From: CAZYFH01 sp965197395
GTDB taxonomy: Bacteria > Acidobacteriota > Vicinamibacteria > Vicinamibacterales > UBA8438
Direction: 5' to 3'
Assembly: GCA_965197395.1 (NCBI GenBank)
Contig: OZ240205.1
Span: 558,001-622,000, forward strand
DNA length: 64,000 nucleotides
Positions 11,038 through 20,359 of this stretch are shown one piece after another. Both the position numbers and the translations under genes were made by a program. The notes under the pieces are model-generated. The model did not search any database, had not been told where the DNA came from, and was given only the letters and a program-made list of their open reading frames with translations. Numbering within the stretch: position 1 is the first letter of the stretch; the number at the start of each line of letters is the position of its first letter.

Positions 11038-13281
11038 CTAGTCTTCCCGCACGATCTCCGACACGTCCGCAAGCTGGAGAATCACCCGCTCGACTCGCTT
11101 GACCAGCCAGAGCCGCGCCGCGCGCAACGCCGGGTCGTCCGCCATGACGAGCACGTCGTCGAAAAACCGGTCGACGGTGGGCCCGAGCTTCGCAGCCTCC
11201 GCGAACGCAGCGCGATAGCTGCTCCCGGACGCGACGGCTCCATCGATCACCGATCGGCGACGATCCAGTTCGTGAAGGAGCCCGCGCTCGCTCGGCTCCT
11301 GGAGAAGCGGCTCGTGGGTTCGCCCGTGCGCATCGTGCATGTCGATCTCGTCGGCGTCGCCGACCACGACCTCCGTCGCGATGTTCTTGACCCGTTTGAA
11401 CAGCGTCGCGAGCTGCCTGAAGTCAGCCGAGCCGGTGAATCTCGGCAACACCTCGAGCTTGCGTCTGGCGTCGAGCGGTCGCACGTCGTCGAGGGATCGC
11501 TGGTGGGTCACGGAGCGCACGTTGCGAACATCGTATCCCCGGGCTTCCAGCACGAAGCGGAGTCGCTCGAGAATGAACGTCGTCTCCCGCAGCTGAATCT
11601 CAGGCTTGTCGGGCTTGTCGTGCACCCCGTCCACGAGCCTGAGCAGATCGCCGACCGATACCCGTGTCGCCACACCGGTAAGCTCCGGAAGGTCGACCAG
11701 AAGCCGCAGCAGACCCTGCGCCTGGCGTCGCATCCCAAGCGGATCTCGGGACCCGGTGGGTTTCTCGCCCGCCCGAAACAGCCCCACGACCGTATCGAGC
11801 TTGTCGGCGAGCGACACGGCCGCCCAGGTCGCAGCGGCCGCACCGAGGTCGCGCTTCGACGGCGGCGCCGTGGCCTCGATCCCGATCGGCAGATAGTGAA
11901 AGTAGATGGCCTTCCACACCGCCTCCGGCTCGCCTTGCTCCCGCGCGTAGACCCCACCCATGACGCCTTGGAGCTCCGGGAACTCACCGACCATGTCCGT
12001 CGCAAGGTCGGCCTTCGAGAGCATCCCGGCTCGCCGTGCCTGCTCGGTGTCCGCATCTGACGTGTCAAACACGTCGCGCGCGATTCGCGCAGCCAGCTCG
12101 GCGACACGCTCGGTCTTGTCCCGATAGCTTCCCAGCGCGCGATGAAACCGGAGCGTGTCGAGCCGCTCCAGGCGATCGCCGAGCGGCACCTTGCGGTCGG
12201 CATCCCAGAAGAACCGAGCGTCACGTAGGCGCGCCACCAGGACCCGCTCCGCGTTCCGCGCGATGCGCGCGACGTTGTCGCGCGGCGTGTTCGTCACCGC
12301 GAGAAAGTGCGGTTTCAGACGGCCGCGACGATCGGCGACCGGGAAATAGTGCTGGTGGTGGATCATCGTCGTCGACAGCACTTCATCCGGCAGCTCCAGA
12401 AACTCCGCGGGAAAGGTGCCAGTGACAACGGCCGGACACTCGACGAGGTCGGGCACTTCGTCGAGCAACGACGACCCCTGGCGCAGCGCCGCCACCCGTC
12501 CGCCGACCTTCCGGGCGCACGCCTCGAGCTTCCGCGTGATCCGTGCCTGCCGATCGCTGCGATCGATGACGACGCAGCCCTCGGCGAGCCGCTTGCGATA
12601 GTCGGTGAACGACTTCACGCGGAGCGGGCGTCCCGGCTTTCCCGACTGGGCGAAGAACCGATGTCCGTAGCTCACCTGCGTGGCGCGCACCGGGGCCACG
12701 CCGGCAGCCGTCGCTCCTGGTGTCCGCTCGACGACGAAGGGCACCACCCGCCCACCGAACAGGAACACGATCCAGCGTATCGGGCGGCCGAAGAGAAACT
12801 CGCCACGCCCATCGTCGAGGCGGGCGTCCCACTGCATCTGCTTTGGGAAGACGAGATCGCGGAGCGTCGCCGAGAGCACCGACGGCAGCACCGCGCGCCC
12901 CAGCAGGCCCCGTTTGTGCCGGTGATATGCCAGATATGTCCCCTTGGCGGTCTCGACCCGCACGAGGTCACCGAGAGCGGCCCCGTGTTTCCGTGCAAAG
13001 CCGTGCGCCGCAGGCGTCGGCTGGCCCTCGGCATCGTACGCGGCACCGACGGGCGGACCGGTCACCGTCGCTTCGAGGTCGTCCTGTCGTTCGGCCACGG
13101 CCGGCGCGCATGCCACGAGTCGTCGTGGCGTGCTGAACGTCTCGACAGGCCGAGCGCACTCCAGCCGAGCGGCCGCGAGTTGCGCGGTCACGCGTTCTGC
13201 GAGCTGACGGGTCAGGCCGGGCAACCAGCTCGCCGGGATCTCTTCACACCCGAGCTCGAGCAGGAGCTCGTGGTGTTTCAC
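11038..13281 (-). CDS. glyS: Glycyl-tRNA synthetase beta subunit
   Basis: This is the large subunit of the alpha2beta2 bacterial glycyl-tRNA synthetase, involved in tRNA-Gly recognition. The 747-residue protein begins KHHELLLELGCEEIPASWL after the start, a diagnostic N-terminus, and continues with FSTPRRL and TMIHHQHYFPV motifs; the C-terminal part is the anticodon-binding region. I choose GTG at 13281 because it is preceded by AGGGGCGAGG directly after the glyQ stop at 13292, giving tight coupling. The frame remains open for 17 further codons inside glyQ, which is unlikely to be used. It is co-transcribed with glyQ and ppdK. Confidence 0.95.
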   Translation of the reverse strand: MKHHELLLELGCEEIPASWLPGLTRQLAERVTAQLAAARLECARPVETFSTPRRLVACAPAVAERQDDLEATVTGPPVGAAYDAEGQPTPAAHGFARKHGAALGDLVRVETAKGTYLAYHRHKRGLLGRAVLPSVLSATLRDLVFPKQMQWDARLDDGRGEFLFGRPIRWIVFLFGGRVVPFVVERTPGATAAGVAPVRATQVSYGHRFFAQSGKPGRPLRVKSFTDYRKRLAEGCVVIDRSDRQARITRKLEACARKVGGRVAALRQGSSLLDEVPDLVECPAVVTGTFPAEFLELPDEVLSTTMIHHQHYFPVADRRGRLKPHFLAVTNTPRDNVARIARNAERVLVARLRDARFFWDADRKVPLGDRLERLDTLRFHRALGSYRDKTERVAELAARIARDVFDTSDADTEQARRAGMLSKADLATDMVGEFPELQGVMGGVYAREQGEPEAVWKAIYFHYLPIGIEATAPPSKRDLGAAAATWAAVSLADKLDTVVGLFRAGEKPTGSRDPLGMRRQAQGLLRLLVDLPELTGVATRVSVGDLLRLVDGVHDKPDKPEIQLRETTFILERLRFVLEARGYDVRNVRSVTHQRSLDDVRPLDARRKLEVLPRFTGSADFRQLATLFKRVKNIATEVVVGDADEIDMHDAHGRTHEPLLQEPSERGLLHELDRRRSVIDGAVASGSSYRAAFAEAAKLGPTVDRFFDDVLVMADDPALRAARLWLVKRVERVILQLADVSEIVRED

Positions 13282-13291
13282 CCTCGCCCCT

Positions 13292-14173
13292 CTAGTGCGC
13301 GTTCCCACCGCCATCCGCCTCCCACGCCACATGCGCCTGCGCGATCGCGACCGCGAGCTTTCGCACGCGGAGAATGTAGGTCGCCCGCTCGGTCACCCCA
13401 ATACTCCCGCTCGAGTCGAGCACGTTGAACACGTGCGAGCACTTGAGACAGTAATCGAGCGCGGGAAGGGCGAGGCCCGACGCAAGCAACCGCTCCCCGA
13501 ACGCGTAATAGCGATCGAACAGATCCCGATGCGTGGCTCCGAACTCGCCTGGCGGCAGCTCGACCTCGCCGAAGACGTACCTCGACTGCTCGACCTCCTC
13601 CCGATGGCGCACGTCGCCATACGACACACCGGACGCCCATTCCAGGTCGTAGACGTTGTCCTTCCCTTGGAGATGCATCGCGATGCGCTCGAGACCATAC
13701 GTCAGCTCGACCGAGATCGGCGCCAGATCGATCCCGCCGGCTTGCTGAAAGTAGGTGAACTGGGTGATCTCGAGCCCGTCGAGCAGCACCTGCCAGCCGA
13801 TGCCCCACGCGCCCAGCGTCGGTGACTCCCAGTTGTCTTCCTCGAATCGCACATCATGGCGAGTCGCGTCGATGCCGCACGCCTGCAAGCTGTCCAGATA
13901 GAGGTCCTGCGCCGCATCGGGCGATGGCTTCAGGATGACCTGGAACTGGTGGTGCTTGAACAGGCGGTTCGGGTTCTCGCCGAATCGTCCGTCCGCCGGC
14001 CGCCGCGACGGCTGGACATACGCTACGTGCCAGTGGCGCGGGCCGAGGACGCGGAGAAACGTCTCCGGGTGCATCGTGCCGGCGCCCACCTCGATGTCGA
14101 GGGGCTGCTGGATGAGGCACCCTCGTGACGCCCAGTACTGGGACAACCGGAAGATCAGATCCTGCAACGTCAT
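13292..14173 (-). CDS. glyQ: Glycyl-tRNA synthetase alpha subunit
   Basis: This is the catalytic class II subunit that activates glycine and charges tRNA-Gly together with GlyS. The 293-residue length is normal. Visible signatures are MTLQDLIFRLSQYWASRGC at the start, QPSRRPADGRFGENPNRL, FEEDNWESPTLGAWGIGW and the glycine-site GLEITQFTYFQQAGG. A copy of the dispersed palindromic repeat (14183-14363) ends about ten bases upstream of the ATG. The 5' leader of glyQ therefore contains, or starts within, a strong hairpin. No classical T-box leader is seen. Confidence 0.96.
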   Translation of the reverse strand: MTLQDLIFRLSQYWASRGCLIQQPLDIEVGAGTMHPETFLRVLGPRHWHVAYVQPSRRPADGRFGENPNRLFKHHQFQVILKPSPDAAQDLYLDSLQACGIDATRHDVRFEEDNWESPTLGAWGIGWQVLLDGLEITQFTYFQQAGGIDLAPISVELTYGLERIAMHLQGKDNVYDLEWASGVSYGDVRHREEVEQSRYVFGEVELPPGEFGATHRDLFDRYYAFGERLLASGLALPALDYCLKCSHVFNVLDSSGSIGVTERATYILRVRKLAVAIAQAHVAWEADGGGNAH

Positions 14174-14182
14174 TCGGATTCT

Positions 14183-14363
14183 AGATGGGGCTTCGCCCCA
14201 AGCCCCCCGCGACCGCTACGCGGGGACCCCGAGTGCCCCGCTCCGCGGCCGCGAGGCGCGCTGTGCGCGCCTTGGCCGTTCTCGACCGTCGTCCGCGACA
14301 TTCCCGTTTCGTTGTGCATGACGGCCTCACGAGATGGGGCTGCGCCCCGAACTCCCACGACCT
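14183..14363 (+). repeat. Dispersed GC-rich palindromic repeat, copy C (between recO and glyQ)
   Basis: This copy is in the opposite orientation to copies B and F. It has a hairpin at both ends: GGGGCTTCGCCCC near 14188 and GGGGCTGCGCCCC near 14336. Between them is the shared core (GCGCGCTGTGCGCGCCTTGG, near 14250-14275). It overlaps the last codons of recO, which stops at 14327, and runs to within ten bases of the glyQ start. The two flanking hairpins with a central palindrome give the best view of the complete unit, about 160-180 bases. Confidence 0.75.
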
Positions 14364-15136
14364 TCTGCCGGCGGGGCCGACGCCGCGTATACCGACGCCA
14401 GCTCTCTCACGACGCGAGCCGACTTGAGCTCCTTGTCGAGATGCACCGCGATGAGGCGGCGATGCGCGACCGCCAGCTCGCGCTCGGCGCGGCTCGAGAG
14501 CGGTACCCCCCCCAACGCGCCTGGCGCCACGGTGGCCGACGCCCGCAGAAACGCGACCGCATCGGCCGAGAGCGCCGTACCGTCGTCGGACGTCGCGCAG
14601 CGGGCGCATCGCAACATCCCCTGGGGCACCGAGAAGCTGGCCCCTCCCGCACCGAGATCGCCTCCGCACCGTTCGCACTTGACGATTGACGGATAGACAC
14701 CCTGTAGCCGTAGCAGCCAGTACTCGAAATAGCGCGCCACCGGCGCTACCGGCACATCGGCGGCCAGGGCCTCGATGACGGAGACACCTAGCCGGAACAG
14801 CGTGGCGTTCGGATCGGCCTCCGGCGCCCATTCGTCGATCAGCTCCGCGAAGTACCCCACGTGCACCAGCGCGTCAGCGTTGCTGCTCGACAGCGGCGAG
14901 CAGACCGGCTCCGCGTAGTTCAATCGAACCAGGTCGCGGCGCTCGCGCTCCAGATACGCCAGCCGCGCGTGCGTCAACGGCTCCAGCCCACCCGCGAACC
15001 TGGACCGTGGCCGGCGCGCGCCTTTGGCAACGCCGCGGCGCTTGCCGCGATCATCGGTCAGGAAAACGACGATCCGATCCGCTTCGCCAAGCTTGTAGGT
15101 GCGCAGAATCAGCGCATCAGCGGTGTAGAGCGGCAT
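14327..15136 (-). CDS. recO: DNA repair protein RecO
   Basis: RecO anneals SSB-coated single strands and, with RecR, loads RecA at gaps. The 269-residue protein starts with an OB-fold (about 1-80: LYTADALILRTYKLGEADRI, then GVAKGARRPRSRF). A helical domain follows, with a four-cysteine zinc module near residues 154-182 (CERCGG ... CARC). The last ten or so residues (about RGSSGRSPIS) are encoded by the inverted palindromic repeat, so the natural C-terminus has apparently been replaced or extended by the insertion. It is in the era/ybeY/phoH block, about 17 bases after the mgtE stop. Confidence 0.93.
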   Translation of the reverse strand: MPLYTADALILRTYKLGEADRIVVFLTDDRGKRRGVAKGARRPRSRFAGGLEPLTHARLAYLERERRDLVRLNYAEPVCSPLSSSNADALVHVGYFAELIDEWAPEADPNATLFRLGVSVIEALAADVPVAPVARYFEYWLLRLQGVYPSIVKCERCGGDLGAGGASFSVPQGMLRCARCATSDDGTALSADAVAFLRASATVAPGALGGVPLSSRAERELAVAHRRLIAVHLDKELKSARVVRELASVYAASAPPAEGRGSSGRSPIS

Positions 15137-15153
15137 CTGACGCGGTGATCATT

Positions 15154-16527
15154 CTACCCCGCGAGCTGCAGGTACCGAATGAAGAAGGTCGCGAGCCCGA
15201 GGAACGCGAAGAAGCCGATGACGTCCGTGAGCGTCGTGATGAAGACCGCGGAGGCGAGCGCCGGGTCCACCTTGAGGGCGCGCAACGCGATCGGGATGAG
15301 CGTCGCGGCGATCGCGCCCACCAGCAAGTTGACCACCATGGCGAGCGCCAGGATCCCTCCGAAATACGGGTTGCCGACGACCCACCACGCGATGCCCGCC
15401 CCGGCCGCGCCCAGCACCACTCCGTTCGCGAGCCCGACCAACGCCTCTTTGCCGAGCGCCCGCCTCGAATTACCCCACGTGAGGTCACCGAGCGCGATGC
15501 CGCGAACGATGACCGTGAGTGTCTGCGTGGCGGCGTTGCCGCCCATGCTCGCGACGATGGTCATGAACGCGGCCAGGGCGACGACCTGATCAATCGTCGC
15601 CTGGAACTCCCGCACGACGAGCGCAGCCAGCGTCGCGGTCACCAGGTTGATCCCGAGCCACGGCAGCCGCTTGCGCCACGCCTCCCAGGGCCGCGTGAAG
15701 ACATGCTCGTCCGCCGACACCCCAGCGAGTCGGAGAATATCCTCAGTCGCTTCGTCCTTGATGACGTCGATCACGTCATCGACCGTGATGATGCCCACCA
15801 GCTTGTTCTCTTCGTCCACGACGGGAATGGCCACCAGGTTGTAGTCGGCGACCTCGCGCGCAGCGTCCTCCTGGTCCGTGTCGACGCGCGCGCTGATGAG
15901 CTCGGTCGTCATGATCCGCTTGAGCGGGGTCTCCGGCGAGACCATCAGCAAGCGGCGCAGCGATACGACCCCCACGAGGTGTCGTCGCTCGTCGACGACA
16001 TAGAGGTAGAACACCATCTCCACCTCGCGTGAGCCTTGCAGCGCCTGAATCGCCTGGCCGGCGGTCAGATCCTCCGCCAACGCGAAGACCTCCGGGTTCA
16101 TGATGCGACCGGCGGTCTGGTCGTCGTATTCGAGGAGGTGCTGCACCTCGCCCGATTCCTTGCGGCGCATCAGGTCGAGCACCGCGGTGGACAGCTCTTC
16201 GGGGAGTTGATCGATCAGCGCTGCCGCGTCGTCGGACGGCAGCTCCTGAAACAGCCGGGCGAGCTCGTCCGCCGGGCGATCGACGAGCAGCGTCGCGCCG
16301 ACCTCCGGGTCGAGCTCGCTGAGCGCCTCCATGGCCAGGCGACCGTTATGCCCCAGCAGCGTGCTGAACGCAGACCGACGTTCGTTGTGCGGAAGATCGC
16401 CGAGAACTTCAGCGAGATCGGCGGGGTGTTGCTTCTGGAGCAGATTCAGCAGGTTCGCTGTCGCACCTATCCGCTGCAGTCGTTTGACTGAATCGAGCAC
16501 CACGTCGATTCGACGGAGGGGCGGCAT
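15154..16527 (-). CDS. mgtE: Magnesium transporter MgtE
   Basis: This 457-residue inner-membrane Mg2+ channel has the complete architecture. An N-terminal helical superhelix domain (about 15-125; QKHPADLAEVLGDLP) is followed by two CBS domains (about 130-255; VGVVSLRRLL and VGIITVDDVIDVI) and five membrane helices (about 285-455) with the conserved pore segment MGGNAATQTL. The cytosolic domains close the pore at high internal Mg2+. No M-box-like RNA is visible in the 127 bases between era and this start. It lies on the same strand between era and recO and may be transcribed with them. Confidence 0.95.
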   Translation of the reverse strand: MPPLRRIDVVLDSVKRLQRIGATANLLNLLQKQHPADLAEVLGDLPHNERRSAFSTLLGHNGRLAMEALSELDPEVGATLLVDRPADELARLFQELPSDDAAALIDQLPEELSTAVLDLMRRKESGEVQHLLEYDDQTAGRIMNPEVFALAEDLTAGQAIQALQGSREVEMVFYLYVVDERRHLVGVVSLRRLLMVSPETPLKRIMTTELISARVDTDQEDAAREVADYNLVAIPVVDEENKLVGIITVDDVIDVIKDEATEDILRLAGVSADEHVFTRPWEAWRKRLPWLGINLVTATLAALVVREFQATIDQVVALAAFMTIVASMGGNAATQTLTVIVRGIALGDLTWGNSRRALGKEALVGLANGVVLGAAGAGIAWWVVGNPYFGGILALAMVVNLLVGAIAATLIPIALRALKVDPALASAVFITTLTDVIGFFAFLGLATFFIRYLQLAG

Positions 16528-16654
16528 CGTCGTGACCTGCGAGGCGGGTCGGCCTCGCGCGCATCGCTCCGGATATGGATCGTTGTCCCACGTTTCCTAA
16601 CTTGTGAGTCGTGATTGTACCACTTCCCGTGCTTCGAAGGCTCCGCGATTGCGG

Positions 16655-17548
16655 CTATCCCTTCAGTCCCAGTTCGGTCAGCATCCGCTCGTTCTCCCGC
16701 CAACCGGGCCTGACGCGCACGTGGAGGTCCAAGAAGATCCGCGCCCCGAAGAAGCGCTCGAGATCCGACCGCGCATCGCTGCCAATCCGCTTGACGAGCG
16801 CGCCGCCGCGGCCGATCACGATGCGCTTCTGTGACGCCCGGTCCACCACGATGGAGCAGTGGAGACGCATCACGCCGTCGGCGCCAGGCTCCTCGAAGCG
16901 ATCGACGACGACGGCACTCGCGAACGGTAGCTCCGCGCGCGTGTGCTGCAGGACCTTTTCCCGCACGGTCTCCGCTACGAGCACGCGCTCAGGCTGGTCG
17001 GTGAGATAGTCGCTTGGGTAGAGCGGATTCGCCTCGGGCAGCTCGGCAAGAATGACCGCCTCGAGCTCGCTCACCCCGTCCCCGGTCAGCGCCGAGATGG
17101 GGACGATCCCTGCGAACTCGCGTTGCTCCCGATACCAGTCGATCAGCGGGAGGAGGCGATGCTTGGCCATCTGATCGATCTTATTGAGTGCAAGCACGAC
17201 CGGCACCCGGGCTCGCTCGAGCAACCCAAGCACGAAACGATCGCCAGCCCCGGTTCGCGTCGTCGCGTCGAGCACCGTCACGAGCACATCCACTTCGGTC
17301 ATGGTCTCGACCGCCACGTCGACCATGCGCACGTTCATGCGATGGAGGGGGCGATGGATTCCCGGTGTGTCGACGAACACGATCTGGCCCGCGGTCGCGC
17401 CGGCGATGTGCTTCACCCCGAGAATCCGGGTCCGGGTGGTCTGCGGCTTGTCGGAGACGATCGCGATCTTGGTGCCAATGAGCCGGTTGAGCAGCGTGGA
17501 TTTGCCGGCGTTCGGCCGACCAATGAGCGACGCGAACCCCGTTCGCAT
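16655..17548 (-). CDS. era: GTPase Era
   Basis: Era is a ribosome-biogenesis GTPase binding the 16S rRNA 3' end. The 297-residue protein has all G motifs: GRPNAGKS (P-loop), TTRTR (switch I), DTPGIH, NKID and SALTGDG. The C-terminal KH domain carries VIGRGGALVKRIG. ATG at 17548 (MRTGFASLIGRPNAGKST) is the family start. The frame is open 126 codons further upstream, but that part is an out-of-frame shadow of the corC-like gene. A GTG lies directly before the ATG. It is 19 bases after the corC-like stop, and the phoH-ybeY-corC-era order is a widely conserved cluster. Confidence 0.96.
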   Translation of the reverse strand: MRTGFASLIGRPNAGKSTLLNRLIGTKIAIVSDKPQTTRTRILGVKHIAGATAGQIVFVDTPGIHRPLHRMNVRMVDVAVETMTEVDVLVTVLDATTRTGAGDRFVLGLLERARVPVVLALNKIDQMAKHRLLPLIDWYREQREFAGIVPISALTGDGVSELEAVILAELPEANPLYPSDYLTDQPERVLVAETVREKVLQHTRAELPFASAVVVDRFEEPGADGVMRLHCSIVVDRASQKRIVIGRGGALVKRIGSDARSDLERFFGARIFLDLHVRVRPGWRENERMLTELGLKG

Positions 17549-17567
17549 CACGACCGATCGGGTGCGC

Positions 17568-18818
17568 TCACGCCCGCGCTCCGTTCTCGAGGGCGTGACG
17601 TCGGCGCAGACGGACGCGGTGGACGCGTCGACGCTCGGCGTCGAGCACATCCACGCGCAGCTGGTCGACCTCGAACGACTCGCCGACGCGTGGGACCCGG
17701 CCGAGGCGCGAGAGCAGGTATCCCGCCACGGTCTCGAATCCTTGCGGCTCGATGTCCACGCCGAGTCGCTTGCCCACGTCGTCGACGCTGACGCGACCGT
17801 TGAACACGAAGCTGCCGGCCCCTTCATCGATGATCGGTTCGGCCTCGACGTCGTACTCGTCGCGGATCTCACCGACGATCTCCTCCAGCAGGTCCTCGAT
17901 CGTGACGAGCCCCGCCGTACCGCCATACTCGTCGTGCACGATCGCGCTCTGCACCCGTTCGCGCTGCAACTCCTTCAACAGCTCGGCGACGCGTTTCGTT
18001 TCAGGCACCGTGTGGGCCGGTCGCAGCAATCGCTCGACGATCTGGTCCGTGCCTGACGCCGTCGTGAGTCCGACCAGATCCCGGACGAACACGAACCCGA
18101 GGATGGTGTCGAGGCTGTCCCGGTAGACCGGCAGGCGCGAATACTGCTCGACGGCGAACACGTTGCGCAGCTCATCCAGCGTGACGGTTGCCTTGACGGC
18201 GACGATGTCGGGACGCGGCGTCATGACCTCGCGGACCAGGGTGTCCCCGAACGCCACGACCGACTGCAGCAACTCGCGCTCCGCCTGCTCCTCGAGCTGG
18301 GCGCGCTCCTCGGTGTCCCCGGTCGCTGTCGCCGCGCCACCTGCGGCCCCATCACCGTTGTCATCGCCCGCGAGGTCGGACCGGTGCCGCAATCCGCGGA
18401 GGATGCCAACCAGCGGCACCGACAGCGGCCGCAGGGCCCGCACCACGACCTGGAACGACGGCAACAGCAGCTCGAGCACGCGCTCCGGATCGCGTCTGAC
18501 CAGCAACAAGGGGATCAGCTGCCAACACACCACGACGAGGATGACCAAGGCCACGGCCACAAGACCCGCCACGGCCAGCCCTCCGCCGTCGGCAAGCCGC
18601 ACGCAGAGGCCGGCGACGAACGCGAGGACGAAGCCCTGCAGCAGCCGTACCGGCACGAATAGCTGGAGCGGGTCATCGAGGTACCCGAGACGGCCGAGTC
18701 GGCCGTGCCGCTCAACGCTCAAGCGCAGCGGGAGTCGCATGAGCGCCGTAAACGCCGCCTCGACCGTGCCGACATAGACGGCGGCACACACCAGCAGAAA
18801 CAGCACGAGGGGGATCAC
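17568..18818 (-). CDS. CNNM/CorC family transporter-associated protein (hemolysin C-like)
   Basis: This 416-residue protein has hydrophobic helices at about 1-25, 60-80 and 82-105, forming a DUF21/CNNM-like membrane domain. A linker rich in Gly, Ala and Asp follows (about 150-175). Next are two CBS domains (VMTPRPDIVAVKATVT near 200; VHDEYGGTAGLVTIEDLLEEIVGEI near 300) and the C-terminal CorC_HlyC domain (GFETVAGYLLSRLGRVP). Family members are implicated in Mg2+/Co2+ homeostasis. The ATG overlaps the ybeY stop by four bases, indicating translational coupling. Its neighbour mgtE supports a magnesium role. Confidence 0.9.
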   Translation of the reverse strand: MIPLVLFLLVCAAVYVGTVEAAFTALMRLPLRLSVERHGRLGRLGYLDDPLQLFVPVRLLQGFVLAFVAGLCVRLADGGGLAVAGLVAVALVILVVVCWQLIPLLLVRRDPERVLELLLPSFQVVVRALRPLSVPLVGILRGLRHRSDLAGDDNGDGAAGGAATATGDTEERAQLEEQAERELLQSVVAFGDTLVREVMTPRPDIVAVKATVTLDELRNVFAVEQYSRLPVYRDSLDTILGFVFVRDLVGLTTASGTDQIVERLLRPAHTVPETKRVAELLKELQRERVQSAIVHDEYGGTAGLVTIEDLLEEIVGEIRDEYDVEAEPIIDEGAGSFVFNGRVSVDDVGKRLGVDIEPQGFETVAGYLLSRLGRVPRVGESFEVDQLRVDVLDAERRRVHRVRLRRRHALENGARA

Positions 18819-19276
18819 CCGATGCCCCCCTTGCGGCGCAACCGCCGCTCCAACCGCGCCATCTGCCCCGTGTCGCGCGCATGGTCGTAGCCGAGCAGAT
18901 GCAACAGCCCGTGAAGCGCCAGGCAGCGCAGCTCGGTTCCGAGCGGATGTCCTTCGGCGCGCGCCTGCCGCCGCGCAACGCCCGTGGCGATGACGATATC
19001 TCCGAGGTAGGGGACGGGCGACGCCGGCGCCGGGTCCGTGGTGGGAAAGGAGAGGACGTCTGTGATGTGGTCGATTCGACGGTAACGCTGGTTGAGCGTC
19101 CGCATCGTGCGGTTACCGACCAGCGCCACGGCGACGTCCCCACGCGCCGCGCGCGGAGCCACGCCCTCGAGCCAGCGACGCAGCCTGTCCGCACGCACGC
19201 ACCGCCCACGCGCGTCGGTGACCGTCACACGCAGCGCCCGCCGGCGGGTCACGGCACCGGCCGTCCAGCCTTGCAC
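18815..19276 (-). CDS. ybeY: Endoribonuclease YbeY (rRNA maturation)
   Basis: YbeY is a zinc-dependent endoribonuclease needed for 16S rRNA 3' maturation and 70S quality control. The 153-residue protein carries the diagnostic H-x3-H-x5-H zinc site in LHGLLHLLGYDHARD, and NQRYRRIDHITDVLSFP upstream of it. The listed start is GTG at 19276; alternative GTG codons about 7-16 residues downstream are possible, so the N-terminus is uncertain. It lies 24 bases after the phoH stop and overlaps the corC-like start. Confidence 0.94.
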   Translation of the reverse strand: MQGWTAGAVTRRRALRVTVTDARGRCVRADRLRRWLEGVAPRAARGDVAVALVGNRTMRTLNQRYRRIDHITDVLSFPTTDPAPASPVPYLGDIVIATGVARRQARAEGHPLGTELRCLALHGLLHLLGYDHARDTGQMARLERRLRRKGGIG

Positions 19277-19300
19277 ACGCGAGGGTCAGGGTCGGGGTCG

Positions 19301-20359
19301 TCAGGCATTATCCGAGCGGCCAGTCGACGGCTGCCCGCCTTGGCGGCTGTCGATCGAGAACGCCTCGTACGCCTTGACAATGCGTTGTACGAGGGGATGC
19401 CGCACGACGTCGCGGTCCGTAAAATGCACCAGGGCGACACCCTCGATGGCACGGAGCACCGTGATGGCCTCGACCACCCCGGAGGTGTGCCCGGACGGCA
19501 GATCGACCTGCGTGATGTCACCCGTCACAACCGCCTTTGACCCGAACCCGAGTCGGGTCAGGAACATCTTCATCTGCTCCGGGGTCGTATTCTGCGCCTC
19601 ATCGAGGACGACGAAGGCGTCGTTCAGGGTGCGCCCGCGCATGAACGCGATGGGCGCGATCTCGATCACGCCCCGGTCGAGGAGCCGGCCGACGCGGTCA
19701 CTGTCGAGCATGTCGTACAAGGCGTCGTACAGGGGTCGGAGATACGGATTGACCTTTTCCTGGAGGTCGCCGGGCAAGAACCCCAGCTTCTCCCCGGCCT
19801 CGACGGCGGGCCGCGCGAGGATGATGCGACTGACGCGCTTCGCCGTCAGATACGCGACCGCTTGGGCCATGGCGAGATACGTCTTTCCGGTGCCGGCCGG
19901 CCCGATGCCGAAGACGATGTCGTGGTGTTCGATGGCGTCGAGATACCGTCGCTGGTTGGCGGTTTTCGGTGTCACCTGACGCTTGTTGGACGCTCGCACG
20001 GGATCCCGGACGAAGTAGTCACGCAGGTCGACGGAGCCGTCCTGGTCCACGAGCTCCGAGGCCCGCTGTACATCCTCTTTGGAGAAGTGATAGCCCTCGC
20101 GCAGCAAGCCGGTCAGCTGGTCGATCACGTGCTCCGCCTTGGCCAGGTTTGCGGCGTCGCCCGACACGCGCAGCTCGTGGCCGTCGGTCCTGATCTGGAC
20201 GTGGAACAGGTGCTCGAGCTGCTTCAGGTTCCCGTCGTAGGAACCAAAGAGGGTCTCGACCCCCTCGTCGGGGATTGGGATCTTCACGAAGGACGGCGTG
20301 GCTATCTGGGCTCTCCCTACCGGTGATCGATTGTGACCGAGCTGTCCACGGGGGGTCAA
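19301..20359 (-). CDS. phoH: PhoH family ATPase
   Basis: This PhoH-like protein has a P-loop ATPase domain at about 130-330: Walker A GPAGTGKT, Walker B FVVLDEAQNTT and GDITQVDLP. Residues about 25-110 form the N-terminal KH-like region. PhoH proteins are linked to RNA metabolism and cluster with ybeY. The longest frame starts at TTG (20359), overlapping the aspS stop. A GTG at 20287 (giving MKIPIPDEGVETLFG) matches the usual family length better and may be the real start. It is second-to-third in a run of tightly packed minus-strand genes. Confidence 0.92.
   Translation of the reverse strand: MTPRGQLGHNRSPVGRAQIATPSFVKIPIPDEGVETLFGSYDGNLKQLEHLFHVQIRTDGHELRVSGDAANLAKAEHVIDQLTGLLREGYHFSKEDVQRASELVDQDGSVDLRDYFVRDPVRASNKRQVTPKTANQRRYLDAIEHHDIVFGIGPAGTGKTYLAMAQAVAYLTAKRVSRIILARPAVEAGEKLGFLPGDLQEKVNPYLRPLYDALYDMLDSDRVGRLLDRGVIEIAPIAFMRGRTLNDAFVVLDEAQNTTPEQMKMFLTRLGFGSKAVVTGDITQVDLPSGHTSGVVEAITVLRAIEGVALVHFTDRDVVRHPLVQRIVKAYEAFSIDSRQGGQPSTGRSDNA

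Noticed and set aside
16655..17926. Long N-terminal extension of Era (126 codons)
   Set aside because: The extension is a shadow of the corC-like gene in another frame; MRTGFASLIGRPNAGKS is the normal start.
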